A DNA stretch of 64,000 nt from Paenibacillus algicola (GCF_005577435.1 NZ_CP040396.1:15001-79000); one strand, 5' to 3'. Shown: positions 9,562 through 19,141, counted from the stretch's first letter. Notes: generated by a model from the letters alone, not told the origin. Translations and numbers: made by a program.

Positions 9562-10329
9562 ATGTTCATCATGATCAAGAAACCGATACAGCTACAGCCA
9601 TCTGAACGTGTGGATGATTTGCTAACCCATAATATGGGGATTATACAAAGCGATGAGGTATTCAGCTTCTCCATGGATGCCGTGCTGCTGGCCCGCTTTG
9701 CCCGGGTTCCGCGGCGGGGAAGGCTGCTGGATCTATGCAGCGGGAATGGCGTCATTCCGCTCCTGCTGTCCACGGCCACAGAAGCAAGCCTGGAGGGCAT
9801 TGAAATTCAGCCACGGCTTGCTGACATGGCGCGCCGAAGCATTGCCTTGAATGGGCTGGAGGAACGCGTAAGCATGCGGGAAGGAGATCTGCGGGAGCTC
9901 TACCTGGAAACAGGCCACGGCGTATATGACTATATTACCGTGAACCCGCCCTATATGCCGCTTAACGGCAGTGATAGAAAGCTGAATGAGCATCAGGCGA
10001 TTGCCCGCCATGAAATCCACTGTACGCTGGAAGAGGTCATTCAGGCCGCATCCCGGCTGCTGCGCTCCGGCGGAAAGCTGGCTATGGTGCACAAGCCTCA
10101 CCGGCTTGCAGAAATTATGGTGCTGCTGCATCAATACCGGCTGGAGCCCAAGATCATCCGGTTCGTGCATCCCCGAGCAGGTGTGGAGGCCAATATGGTC
10201 CTGATCGAATGTCTCCGGGACGGAAAGCCAGAGGTCCGGCTGCAGCCGCCGCTCCTTGTTTATGATGAACAGGGTGTGTATTGTCCGGAGCTGCTGGAAA
10301 TCTATTACGGAAAAGAGGAAACCTCATGA
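9562..10329 (+). CDS. trmN6: tRNA1(Val) (adenine-37-N6)-methyltransferase-like, YabB
   Basis: The 255-aa SAM-dependent methyltransferase has a motif I DLCSGNGVIPLLLS (around residue 52) and the adenine N6-methylase signature NPPY (around residue 133). It is assigned to TrmN6/YabB by order and length, and the exact tRNA target is inferred from the family. AAGGA lies 4 bases before the ATG at 9562 and 13 before an in-frame ATG at 9571, so either may be used. It overlaps rsmI by ATGA. Confidence 0.87.
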   Translation: MFIMIKKPIQLQPSERVDDLLTHNMGIIQSDEVFSFSMDAVLLARFARVPRRGRLLDLCSGNGVIPLLLSTATEASLEGIEIQPRLADMARRSIALNGLEERVSMREGDLRELYLETGHGVYDYITVNPPYMPLNGSDRKLNEHQAIARHEIHCTLEEVIQAASRLLRSGGKLAMVHKPHRLAEIMVLLHQYRLEPKIIRFVHPRAGVEANMVLIECLRDGKPEVRLQPPLLVYDEQGVYCPELLEIYYGKEETS

Positions 10330-11213
10330 GCATCAGCTCCCAGAGCAGCTTTCAGTCGCCAGCCTCCGAAGGCGGCCCTGGCGCACTATATCTGGTTGCC
10401 ACACCGATTGGCAATCTGGAGGATATGACATACCGCGCCGTGCGTACCCTTTCAGAATGCGATATTATCGCAGCCGAGGATACGCGGCAGACCCGCAAGC
10501 TGCTGACGCATTTTGACATTCAGCCGAAGCAGCTGTTTAGCTATCACGAGCATAATAAAGGGGCGAGCGGTCCTGAGATTATCAGGTATATAATAGAAGG
10601 AAAAAATGCAGCCATCGTCAGCGATGCCGGCCTGCCGGCCATTTCCGACCCCGGAAGCGATCTGGTTCGGCTCGCTATAGCAGAAGGTATTCCCGTCATT
10701 CCGGTTCCCGGAGCGAACGCGGCCCTTTCTGCGCTGATTGCCTCGGGGCTCTCAACGGAGCGGTTCACGTTCATCGGTTTTCTCCCCCGAGAGAAGAAGG
10801 ATGCGGTGGCTCTGCTCCAGTCTCTTCCGGCATCTGCAGGCTCACTGCTGTTTTATGAGTCTCCTCACCGGATCAAGAAGACGCTCTCCTTCATGCAGGA
10901 AGCGCTCGGTCATCGCCGAGCGGTCCTGGCCCGGGAGCTGACGAAGCGGTATGAGGAATTTACCCGCGGCACGCTCCAGGAGTGCATGGAGTGGCTGGAG
11001 GAGCATCCCCCGATCGGAGAATACTGCGTGGTTCTGGAGGGAGGCAGCCAAGAAGAGGAGCAGAAGGAGCGGGACTCCTGGTGGCAGAGCATGTCTATAG
11101 AAGATCATGTGGCGCATTACGAAGAGACTGGTCTGAGCCGGAAGGATGCCATGAAGAAAGTCGCATCCGACCGGGGAGTGTCCAAGCGGGACATTTATAA
11201 TGCGCTGCTATAG
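10326..11213 (+). CDS. rsmI: 16S rRNA (cytidine-1402-2'-O)-methyltransferase
   Basis: The 295-aa tetrapyrrole-methylase fold protein has LYLVATPIGNLEDMT, AEDTRQTRKLL, SDAGLPAISDPG and PGANAALSALIASGL. These are the SAM-binding and family signatures of RsmI. It methylates C1402 in the decoding centre together with RsmH. The start ATG overlaps the trmN6 stop. The yazA GIY-YIG gene that separates these two genes in B. subtilis is absent. Confidence 0.96.
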   Translation: MSISSQSSFQSPASEGGPGALYLVATPIGNLEDMTYRAVRTLSECDIIAAEDTRQTRKLLTHFDIQPKQLFSYHEHNKGASGPEIIRYIIEGKNAAIVSDAGLPAISDPGSDLVRLAIAEGIPVIPVPGANAALSALIASGLSTERFTFIGFLPREKKDAVALLQSLPASAGSLLFYESPHRIKKTLSFMQEALGHRRAVLARELTKRYEEFTRGTLQECMEWLEEHPPIGEYCVVLEGGSQEEEQKERDSWWQSMSIEDHVAHYEETGLSRKDAMKKVASDRGVSKRDIYNALL

Positions 11214-11300
11214 CCTTTATATTGATGGAAAGCGGCAGGAGCTGAAGCGTTCGGGAACACCGAGCGCTTCGCAAAGCTGCTGTATCGGGCGTGAGCACAC

Positions 11301-11336
11301 AAAAAAGAACCCTCCGGCGCCATAAGCGCTGGAAGG
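11301..11336 (-). terminator. abrB terminator
   Basis: On the minus strand, CCTTCCAGCGC and GCGCCGGAGGG pair over 11 positions with one mismatch and one G-T, followed by TTCTTTTTT. It lies about 80 bases downstream of the abrB stop. Confidence 0.8.
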
Positions 11337-11413
11337 CCATAAAGGAGATATATAAAGGTTAGAATTAATGCAAGCAGCATGACTTATTCTATGGATTGTA
11401 TCTCAAATAGAAA

Positions 11414-11668
11414 TTAGTTGGCTACCGGTGACGGAATCTCAGATACACACTCATGGCAGACGATCTTGCCCTTAAAGTAGGTTACGTTCTCGGCATTGCC
11501 ACAGAAAATGCAGGCTGGCTCGTATTTCTTCAGCATAATGCGCTCGCCGTCTACATAGATCTCCAATGCGTCCTTCTCACCAATGCCCAGCGTACGGCGA
11601 AGCTCAATCGGAATAACTACCCGTCCTAGCTCGTCTACCTTTCTTACAATACCTGTTGATTTCATCAT
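11414..11668 (-). CDS. abrB: transition-state regulator AbrB
   Basis: The 84-aa DNA-binding protein begins MMKSTGIVRKVDELGRVVIP, a near-exact AbrB swapped-hairpin domain. The C-terminal half differs from B. subtilis AbrB: it carries CIFC and CHEC, a possible zinc ribbon. AbrB represses stationary-phase and biofilm genes during growth. The context (after rsmI, with a Spo0A box downstream of its promoter) supports AbrB over a paralogue such as Abh. GAGAGGGG lies about 12 bases upstream of the start. Confidence 0.93.
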   Translation of the reverse strand: MMKSTGIVRKVDELGRVVIPIELRRTLGIGEKDALEIYVDGERIMLKKYEPACIFCGNAENVTYFKGKIVCHECVSEIPSPVAN

Positions 11669-11701
11669 AACTGATTCATGCCCCTCTCGCTATAATTTAA
11701 A

Positions 11702-11718
11702 AAAGTCATTATTCGACA
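11702..11718 (-). promoter_or_regulatory. Spo0A box(es) downstream of the abrB promoter
   Basis: On the minus strand TGTCGAA (11712-11718) is an exact Spo0A box. After TAA comes TGACTTT (11702-11708), a decayed partner of the second TGACGAA box found at the same spacing in B. subtilis abrB. Phosphorylated Spo0A would repress abrB here. Confidence 0.75.
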
Positions 11719-11741
11719 TAGTTCTATCTTTTATGTTATTT

Positions 11742-11771
11742 ATAGTACCAACGATTCCCAAAACAGTCAAC
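11742..11771 (-). promoter_or_regulatory. sigma-A promoter of abrB
   Basis: On the minus strand TTGACT (11766-11771), an 18-bp spacer ending TGG (extended -10) and TACTAT (11742-11747). Transcription would start near 11735, which puts the Spo0A box just downstream, as in B. subtilis. Confidence 0.7.
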
Positions 11772-11995
11772 CTGTTTATTTGAGAATATCACACCTATTA
11801 ACAAAATTATAGTGAGAAAAGCTTTATATGATCACAAAAAGTTCAAAAACCTGTTATTTTTAAGGGAATATTCAGATTTGTCGATTTGGAAGTCGCTATT
11901 TTACTTAATTCGACATTATTCTACATTATGCGTCAAAAGTAGTGAAAGCTCAACATTCAGTCCATCACATTGATCTTGAGAAGGAGAGGATATGC

Positions 11996-13279
11996 ATGAG
12001 ACGTTCCATTTCGGAAGAGAAGGTATTCAAGGACCCCGTTCATAACTATATTCATGTCCAGGACGATTTGATTTGGCGGCTGATTAACACGCCGGAGTTC
12101 CAGCGGCTGCGCCGGATTCGGCAGCTAGGCACCTCCTTTCTGACCTTTCACGGGGCGGAGCATAGCCGATTCTCCCACTCCTTGGGTGTCTATGAAATTA
12201 CGAGAAAGATTATTTCTCAATTTGAACGGGGCAGCTATCCGGATTGGCCAAAAGAAGAGCGGCTGGTTGCCTTGTGTGCTGCGCTCCTGCATGATTTGGG
12301 CCATGGTCCTTTTTCACATTCTATAGAAGAAGCCTTTCATATGAATCATGAGGATTGGACCTGCAGAATCCTGACAGAGGATACCTGTGTCAATGAGGTG
12401 CTGACCAGCCATGATCCGGATTTCCCTCGCAAGGTCGCTGCTGTCATTCAGAAGAGCTATGACAAGCCCATTGTCAGTAATCTGGTCACGAGCCCGTTGG
12501 ATGCAGATCGCATGGATTATTTGCTTCGGGATGCGTACTATACGGGTGTTAACTATGGCACGATTGATTCCGATCGGATTCTCAGGCTGCTTCGGCCCTA
12601 TAAGGATCGGGTGGTGGTTAAGCAGTCCGGCATGCATGCGGTCGAGGATTATTTGATGTCACGTTACCAGATGTACTGGCAGGTCTATTTTCATCCTGTG
12701 ACGAGAAGCTCCGAAATTATATTACGGCAAATATTCCGCCGGGCGAAGGAGCTGTTCCGGGATCGATATCCTTTTCAATTCATGGTAGAGCCGCTGCCGG
12801 CTTTGTTTGAGGGCAATCCTGATGTCAATCAGTATTTGCGCCTTGATGAAGCGCTTATACAGACCGCTTTTCTGCAATGGACCTATGAAAAGGACGAGCT
12901 GCTCCGGGATCTTTGCTGCCGCTTTATGCACCGCCGATTGTATAAATATGTAGAAATCGATCATATCGACAAAGAGACGATCGACGAGCTTCGCCACGCC
13001 TTTCAGGAAGCGGGATTGAATCCGGAGTATGATCTGGAGGTTGATTTTCCGACCGATCTGCCCTATGATGAATTTCCTTCAGGCTCTACAGCAAGCCATA
13101 AGCAGATTTTACTGCTGGACCGGTTTGATCAGCTGCGGGAAATCTCCGAGGTATCAGACATTGTGCGCTCCATCAGCGGCATTCACCGCGGACGCTCCCA
13201 TCTATACTATCCGGAGGACAAGCTGAGAACGGTGTGGGACATATTGCCCGCTGACGTCACCAGTCTGCTTGCACGGTAG
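11996..13279 (+). CDS. HD-domain metal-dependent phosphohydrolase (YwfO-like)
   Basis: The 427-aa protein has an N-terminal HD domain: FKDPVHNYIHV, RLRRIRQLGTSFLTFHGAEHSRFSHSLG and the metal ligands HDLGHGPFSH. It resembles YwfO and the dGTPase-like SAMHD1 group, so hydrolysis of (d)NTPs is plausible but not shown. The start at 11996 follows AAGGAGAGG; an in-frame ORF extension to 11942 lacks a ribosome site. In B. subtilis metS occupies this spot between abrB and tatD. Confidence 0.85.
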   Translation: MRRSISEEKVFKDPVHNYIHVQDDLIWRLINTPEFQRLRRIRQLGTSFLTFHGAEHSRFSHSLGVYEITRKIISQFERGSYPDWPKEERLVALCAALLHDLGHGPFSHSIEEAFHMNHEDWTCRILTEDTCVNEVLTSHDPDFPRKVAAVIQKSYDKPIVSNLVTSPLDADRMDYLLRDAYYTGVNYGTIDSDRILRLLRPYKDRVVVKQSGMHAVEDYLMSRYQMYWQVYFHPVTRSSEIILRQIFRRAKELFRDRYPFQFMVEPLPALFEGNPDVNQYLRLDEALIQTAFLQWTYEKDELLRDLCCRFMHRRLYKYVEIDHIDKETIDELRHAFQEAGLNPEYDLEVDFPTDLPYDEFPSGSTASHKQILLLDRFDQLREISEVSDIVRSISGIHRGRSHLYYPEDKLRTVWDILPADVTSLLAR

Positions 13280-13378
13280 TGCACAGGGAATTTGTGGTTT
13301 CTCATGTCCATCGAGCTGGAATGATGGATAAAAAGGTCAAGCTGATTTATTTTCGACAGGAAGGGAGCTTTACACGTT

Positions 13379-14143
13379 ATGTTATTCGACACTCATACCC
13401 ATTTGGATTCTGCAGCCTTTGATGAGGACCGTGAAGCCGTCATTCAACGGGCAGTAGACCAGGGAATTACGCGTATGATCAACATTGGCTTCAATCGTGA
13501 GACCATCCCGACGACGATGCAGCTCGCGGAAAAATATGATTTTATATATGCAGCCGTAGGCTGGCATCCGGTAGACGCCATTGCGATGAAGGAGGAGGAC
13601 CTGGAGTGGATTGCTTCTCTGACCGCTCACCGGAAGGTTGTAGCCATTGGCGAAATTGGACTGGACTACCATTGGGACACGTCTCCCAAAGAGATACAGC
13701 ATAAGGTGTTCCGGCAGCAGATTCAGCTGGCGAAGGAGCTGAATCTGCCCATCGTGATTCATAATCGGGATGCGCATGAGGATGTCCTGCGAATTCTGAA
13801 GGAGGAAAAAGCGTCGGAGGTGGGCGGCGTCATGCACTCCTTCTCCGGCAGCTGGGAAACGGCCAAGCAGTGCCTGCATATGGGCTTTCATATTTCCTTC
13901 GGCGGACCTATTACGTTCAAAAATGCCAAACAGCCTAAAGAGGTGCTGACACAGGTGCCGCTGGACCGCCTTTTACTGGAAACCGATGCGCCATATTTGA
14001 CACCGCACCCGTTCCGGGGAAAAAGAAATGAGTCCTCTTACGTGAAGTATGTGGCAGAGCAAGCCGCTGCATTGAAGGGGTTGTCTCTGGAAGAAATTAG
14101 TGAGATTACAACCCGAAATGGTCTGGAACGATTTGGGATTTGA
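13379..14143 (+). CDS. tatD: TatD family metal-dependent DNase
   Basis: The 254-aa TIM-barrel hydrolase has DTHTHLD at residues 4-10, GEIGLDYHW, PIVIHNRDAHED, GVMHSFSG and LLLETDAPYLTP, which provide the His, Glu and Asp metal ligands. Family members are 3'-5' DNases with a role in DNA repair or turnover. It corresponds to B. subtilis yabD. AGGAAGGGAG lies just upstream of the ATG. Confidence 0.95.
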   Translation: MLFDTHTHLDSAAFDEDREAVIQRAVDQGITRMINIGFNRETIPTTMQLAEKYDFIYAAVGWHPVDAIAMKEEDLEWIASLTAHRKVVAIGEIGLDYHWDTSPKEIQHKVFRQQIQLAKELNLPIVIHNRDAHEDVLRILKEEKASEVGGVMHSFSGSWETAKQCLHMGFHISFGGPITFKNAKQPKEVLTQVPLDRLLLETDAPYLTPHPFRGKRNESSYVKYVAEQAAALKGLSLEEISEITTRNGLERFGI

Positions 14144-14324
14144 TGAAATCGGGAGCAAAAGCGGTGAAAAAGCGAGCATTTGCGATGAATTAAGATTTTA
14201 TCATCAAAAATGGTCCGATTATTACAATAATTTAACTATTTATCAGAAAAAATGTGGTTGAACGTTGCTTTACAACCTGCATGTAAAGAGAGTATCATCT
14301 TTTCAGTACTTATGAAGCGCTGGT

Positions 14325-14353
14325 TTGACACCAGCAGCATATTCATTTACAAA
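14325..14353 (+). promoter_or_regulatory. sigma-A promoter of the riboswitch-yabE transcript
   Basis: A perfect TTGACA (14325-14330), 17-bp spacer and TACAAA (14348-14353). The predicted start is near 14360, immediately before the riboswitch. Confidence 0.7.
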
Positions 14354-14360
14354 CCGTCTC

Positions 14361-14580
14361 GCTTAATCTCCAGATCATGGAGAACGGGGGAACCGATACA
14401 GGGTCAACGAGCAACTATACATAAGGGCTGTGAGCACTGTATTTGATTTCAATTCGGGTCTTTGGGGTGAATTTGAGGGCAGCCGCCATGAGCGGTTGAC
14501 TCGAGATAGGGCGTCTCTCTTACGTCCGAACCCGACAGCTAACCCCGTAAGCGTAAATAAGAGAGGCAACGGTCGTGCAT
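14361..14580 (+). ncRNA. cyclic di-AMP riboswitch (ydaO-yuaA class)
   Basis: The conserved blocks of the class appear in order: CGCTTAATCTCC at the start, GGGGGAACCGA, TTTGGGGTGAAT, GGGCAGCCGCCATGAGCGGTT, the core CCGAACCCGACAGCTAACCC followed by CGTAAGCG, and GAGAGGCAAC. It is followed 20 bases later by an intrinsic terminator, so c-di-AMP binding most likely turns expression off by premature termination. The controlled gene is a cell-wall remodelling protein, a known target type for this class. Confidence 0.95.
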
Positions 14581-14600
14581 CCTTTCCAAGACTACAGCTG

Positions 14601-14648
14601 GAAAAGCCACGAGAAGAGTCTCTAATACTCTTTTTCGGGCTTTTTTTA
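14601..14648 (+). terminator. riboswitch expression-platform terminator
   Basis: AAAAGCC pairs with GGCTTTT, and CGAGAAGAGT pairs with ACTCTTTTTCG inside it, followed by a T-run to 14647. Confidence 0.88.
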
Positions 14649-14844
14649 TATTCAGAATATTGGAGAGAGCGCCATCATACCCTGGGATACACAAGGGGGG
14701 TGGCAGAACACATGCACGAATAGACGGGGCGTAACGCAGGGTGCACATCTATAGCGGGGCACTCTGTGAGACAAATTTGCTATAGTCGCGTCATATACAC
14801 TCATGCATGATCTAGAGGGCGGGGCTATGAAGGAGGATGAAGCA

Positions 14845-16074
14845 GTGGGCGTTTTACAACCAGAACAGACCCATGATTCACAATCATCCAGCATGTCATA
14901 CGCATTACGATGGAAGCATGATTTTCTGCGTCAACTGATGCTGGCGGCCTTTGGTACCATCACCATTACGCTGCTCGTACTGCTGATTATACACAACCAG
15001 TCGGGCAAAGAAATTCACCTGGTGGTCGATGGACGGGTGACCACGGTGGAAACGAATGAGGCCATGCTGCAAAATGTGCTGGAAGAGCATTCGATCTCGC
15101 TGAAGCCGCAGGATGAAATATCCATGCCGCTAAACGGAAGTCTTCAGGATGGAGACCGGATCGTCATTCAACGTGCGGTTCCTATTACAGTTACCGCAGA
15201 CGGCAATACGCAAACGGTATTTACAACCCAGGACACTGTACAGAACGTGCTGAACAAAGCCGGCATTACCGTCCAGGATGAAGATAAAGTAACTCCTGCA
15301 CTGGACAGCAAGCTGTCCGAGGCTTCCGACATTCGCGTTGTTCGCGTAAGTAAGCAGCAGGTACAAGAAGAAGAGGTCCGCGAATACCGGGTCATCAAGA
15401 CGTCAGACCCTTCGCTTCTGAAGGGTGATAACCGGGTGGTTCAAGCGGGAGAGCCTGGATTGATCATTCACCATATTGAGAAGGTGTATGAAGATGGACA
15501 GCTGGTTTCCAAACAAGTGGTGTCCAAGGAAGTCGAACGCAAGACGATGGATAAAGTGATCGCGGTCGGCACGAAGAAGCCGCCGGAGCCGGTGAAGGAA
15601 GAGCCGGTCGTTCAGGCTGTAAAGCCAACGACTGTAGCCAAGACGACGACTAAGACCTCGGCGAAGACGCCTGCCGTTCAGCCAAAGGCCGCCGTTCAGT
15701 CGAGCTCAAGCTCAGAGAGTAAGCAGAACAACGTCGTTTCTAAAGCCGGTATTGATTTTGAATATAAGAAGGTCCTGAAGAATGTATCCATGACGGCGTA
15801 CTCCTCGGAGCAGCCGGGCATCGGTACGAAGACCGCTTCCGGTACGCGTGTTACGGAAGGCCGCACCATCGCTGTAGATCCTAACGTCATTCCGATTGGC
15901 TGGTGGGTTTATATTGAGGGCATTGGCTTCCGCCGTGCCGAAGATACAGGCGGTGCGATCAAGGGCAACAAGATTGACGTGTATTACGACTCGCTGCGTG
16001 CAGCACTGAACTTCGGACGCAAGAACGGGCATACCGTGTATGTCATTGGACCCGTCAAGCCTGAATCGAACTAA
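14845..16074 (+). CDS. yabE: cell-wall protein with DUF348, G5 and 3D domains (YabE-like)
   Basis: About 409 aa. A cytoplasmic tail is followed by a transmembrane anchor (LAAFGTITITLLVLLII), two ubiquitin-like DUF348 repeats, a G5 domain (residues about 200-260), a Thr/Lys/Pro linker and a C-terminal 3D domain. The 3D domain has the aspartates AVDPNVIPIG, EDTGGAIKG and KIDVYY typical of lytic transglycosylase-like enzymes. Role: peptidoglycan remodelling, related to Rpf/Sps proteins. AAGGAGG at 14830-14836 points to the GTG at 14845; ATGs at 14827 and 14803 are alternatives. Controlled by the upstream c-di-AMP riboswitch. Confidence 0.92.
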   Translation: MGVLQPEQTHDSQSSSMSYALRWKHDFLRQLMLAAFGTITITLLVLLIIHNQSGKEIHLVVDGRVTTVETNEAMLQNVLEEHSISLKPQDEISMPLNGSLQDGDRIVIQRAVPITVTADGNTQTVFTTQDTVQNVLNKAGITVQDEDKVTPALDSKLSEASDIRVVRVSKQQVQEEEVREYRVIKTSDPSLLKGDNRVVQAGEPGLIIHHIEKVYEDGQLVSKQVVSKEVERKTMDKVIAVGTKKPPEPVKEEPVVQAVKPTTVAKTTTKTSAKTPAVQPKAAVQSSSSSESKQNNVVSKAGIDFEYKKVLKNVSMTAYSSEQPGIGTKTASGTRVTEGRTIAVDPNVIPIGWWVYIEGIGFRRAEDTGGAIKGNKIDVYYDSLRAALNFGRKNGHTVYVIGPVKPESN

Positions 16075-16129
16075 TGTTTTACTTTTCCATGAGAAATAGG
16101 CTACTATTTATGTAATATAATGAGATGCT

Positions 16130-16160
16130 AAGAAGAGGATATGATCCTCTTCTTTTTTTT
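16130..16160 (+). terminator. terminator between yabE and rnmV
   Basis: An 11-bp perfect stem AAGAAGAGGAT/ATCCTCTTCTT, loop ATG, followed by T6. The rnmV ribosome site GGAAGGA starts on the next base. Confidence 0.92.
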
Positions 16161-16177
16161 GGAAGGACGAATGAAGC

Positions 16178-17613
<1,436 letters not shown>

Positions 17614-17631
17614 ATACCTGCAAGACGCTGC

Positions 17632-17664
17632 AAATAAACCGGGGAGATGCTCCCCGGTTTATTT
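17632..17664 (+). terminator. ksgA terminator
   Basis: A 15-bp perfect stem AAATAAACCGGGGAG/CTCCCCGGTTTATTT with a 3-base loop. The T-rich 3' arm acts as the tail. Confidence 0.85.
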
Positions 17665-17725
17665 GTGCTTGGCGCGAACCTTTCCCGGCCTGCGCCCATA
17701 GGATGAAGTCAGGGGGGATGCTGAA

Positions 17726-18610
17726 ATGAATTTAGGAGACCTGGTCGTCCGCAGGTCGTATGGCGGGGATGTGACGTTCCGGATCGAGTCGGTACGTCCC
17801 AACGCAGCGGTGATCAAGGGAACAGATTTCCGGCTGCTGGCGGATGCACCCCTGAGCGATCTGGTGCCTGCTGCGCGGCCTGCGGTCAGCGAGCGCACCA
17901 AGCAGGCTCAAATTAAAGCGAAGGAATCCTTGACCCGGCTGAAGCTGGATTGTGCACGGCGGCTGGACGGAATACGGGATGAATGGGGATCGAGCAGCGA
18001 TAAGGGGTATTTTGATGTTCCGGGCAGAGTGCTGCATCTGGATGGAGACCCTATGTATTTAAAAAAAAGCCTCGCTTTATATCAGCAGCTCAGAGTCCCG
18101 GCGGAAGGGCATTATGTGCATGAATCGTCGATGGCTGATGCGCTGCATCGGCTGCTGCCGCGAGTGCGTCCTGATATCGTCGTCATAACCGGCCATGACG
18201 GGGTGTTAAAGCGCCCTCAGCCTTATGATTTGTACAGCCTGGACAGCTACAAAAATTCGCACCATTTCGTGCGGGCGATTGAAACCGCGCGCCAGTATGA
18301 GCGCAATCTGGATGCGCTGATCGTCATTGCCGGCGCCTGTCAGTCGCATTTCGAGGCGATGCTGCAAACCGGAGCCAATTTTGCCAGCTCGCCAGGCCGG
18401 GTGCTGATCCATGCCCTGGACCCCGTCTATGTCGCCTGCAAGGCGGCTTATACGTCGGTTCGGGAAACGATGAATATGAATGATGTGCTGCATAACACCA
18501 TTAGCGGTACGCAGGGGCTGGGCGGCATTGAGACCCGGGGCAGCCACCGGATCGGTTCTCCCCGGCTGCAGGATCTGTCCACGCTCAAAGTAACGCCGTC
18601 GATCAGCTAG
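17726..18610 (+). CDS. yabG: sporulation-specific protease YabG
   Basis: The 294-aa protein matches YabG (peptidase family U57) in length and position between ksgA and veg. Recognisable segments are GDLVVRRSYGGDVTFRI, DIVVITGHDG and DALIVIAGACQSHFEA. In Bacillus it is made in the mother cell under sigma-K and processes coat proteins such as SafA and SpoIVA before transglutaminase cross-linking. AGGGGGG precedes the ATG. I could not find a convincing sigma-K promoter. Confidence 0.94.
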   Translation: MNLGDLVVRRSYGGDVTFRIESVRPNAAVIKGTDFRLLADAPLSDLVPAARPAVSERTKQAQIKAKESLTRLKLDCARRLDGIRDEWGSSSDKGYFDVPGRVLHLDGDPMYLKKSLALYQQLRVPAEGHYVHESSMADALHRLLPRVRPDIVVITGHDGVLKRPQPYDLYSLDSYKNSHHFVRAIETARQYERNLDALIVIAGACQSHFEAMLQTGANFASSPGRVLIHALDPVYVACKAAYTSVRETMNMNDVLHNTISGTQGLGGIETRGSHRIGSPRLQDLSTLKVTPSIS

Positions 18611-18649
18611 TCAGTCACCTCTGTCCACCTGTCACCTGTATCATGTCTG

Positions 18650-18697
18650 CAAACCAGCTGTATGTATTCGGTCATCCGAATGCATACAGCTGGTTTG
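18650..18697 (+). terminator. 22-bp hairpin after yabG (probable terminator)
   Basis: CAAACCAGCTGTATGTATTCGG (two more bases than half the arm needs) pairs fully with the arm at 18676-18697 apart from one G-T, loop TCAT. There is no true T-run after it. Confidence 0.6.
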
Positions 18698-18752
18698 TGT
18701 TGCGCATAATAAGGACTCAACGCATGAGACTTTTCCGCCCCAAAAAAAGTTA

Positions 18753-18782
18753 TTGACAATGATTTTTTGTTGCTGATATAAT
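18753..18782 (+). promoter_or_regulatory. veg promoter P1 (sigma-A)
   Basis: TTGACA (18753-18758), 18-bp T-rich spacer, TATAAT (18777-18782). Confidence 0.85.
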
Positions 18783-18795
18783 TAATGGTTTTGAT

Positions 18796-18824
18796 TTGAC
18801 AGTCTTCTGGTTGATAGGTATAAT
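18796..18824 (+). promoter_or_regulatory. veg promoter P2 (sigma-A, full consensus)
   Basis: TTGACA (18796-18801), exactly 17 bp, TATAAT (18819-18824). It matches the consensus at all 12 positions and lies 43 bp downstream of P1. Confidence 0.92.
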
Positions 18825-18851
18825 GGACAAGGAAAGAGGTGGTCGTTGACA

Positions 18852-19127
18852 ATGGCTAAAAATTCGCTGTTGGATATCAAACGCAGTCTGGATGCCCACT
18901 TGGGGCAAAAAATTGCGCTGCGGGCTAACGGAGGTCGCCGCAAGACCGTTGAGCGCACTGGTGTTTTGGAAGAAACCTACCCTTCTGTATTCATTGTAAA
19001 GCTGGATCAGGACCAGCAAACCTTTAAACGTGTGTCTTACAGTTATGCTGATATACTGACAGAGACGGTTGAAATCGTCGTTCTGGATGAAGAAGGCCAG
19101 ATGCAGATCACCTATATCAAGTCATAG
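18852..19127 (+). CDS. veg: Veg protein, biofilm-related regulator
   Basis: The 91-aa protein contains [13 protein letters not shown] and the hallmark [31 protein letters not shown], then [15 protein letters not shown]. In B. subtilis Veg is abundant in vegetative cells and promotes biofilm formation by countering SinR. An SH3-like RNA-binding fold has been suggested for the family. The start ATG follows AAGAGGTGG; an upstream TTG at 18846 is too close. Two strong promoters drive it and a terminator ends it. Confidence 0.96.
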   Translation: MAKNSLLDIKRSLDAHLGQKIALRANGGRRKTVERTGVLEETYPSVFIVKLDQDQQTFKRVSYSYADILTETVEIVVLDEEGQMQITYIKS

Positions 19128-19141
19128 CTTTTGTGTGCAGG

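Larger units (their letters stand above)
11669..11995. other. AT-rich divergent intergenic region abrB / HD gene
   Basis: About 327 bases without a gene. The left part holds the abrB promoter and Spo0A boxes. The right part has a further exact Spo0A-type heptamer TTCGACA (11909-11915) and a one-mismatch TGTCGAT (11879-11885) upstream of the HD-domain gene. I found no clear -35/-10 pair for the HD gene. Confidence 0.6.
14144..14844 (+). other. 700-base leader region upstream of yabE
   Basis: There is no gene here. In order it holds an AT-rich stretch, a sigma-A promoter (14325-14353), a c-di-AMP riboswitch (14361-14580), an intrinsic terminator (14601-14648) and about 190 further bases of leader to the yabE start. 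Small ORFs in it have no ribosome sites and cross the structured RNA. Confidence 0.85.

Noticed and set aside
14252..14723. Short ORFs in the yabE leader
   Set aside because: They run through the riboswitch and terminator and lack ribosome sites.
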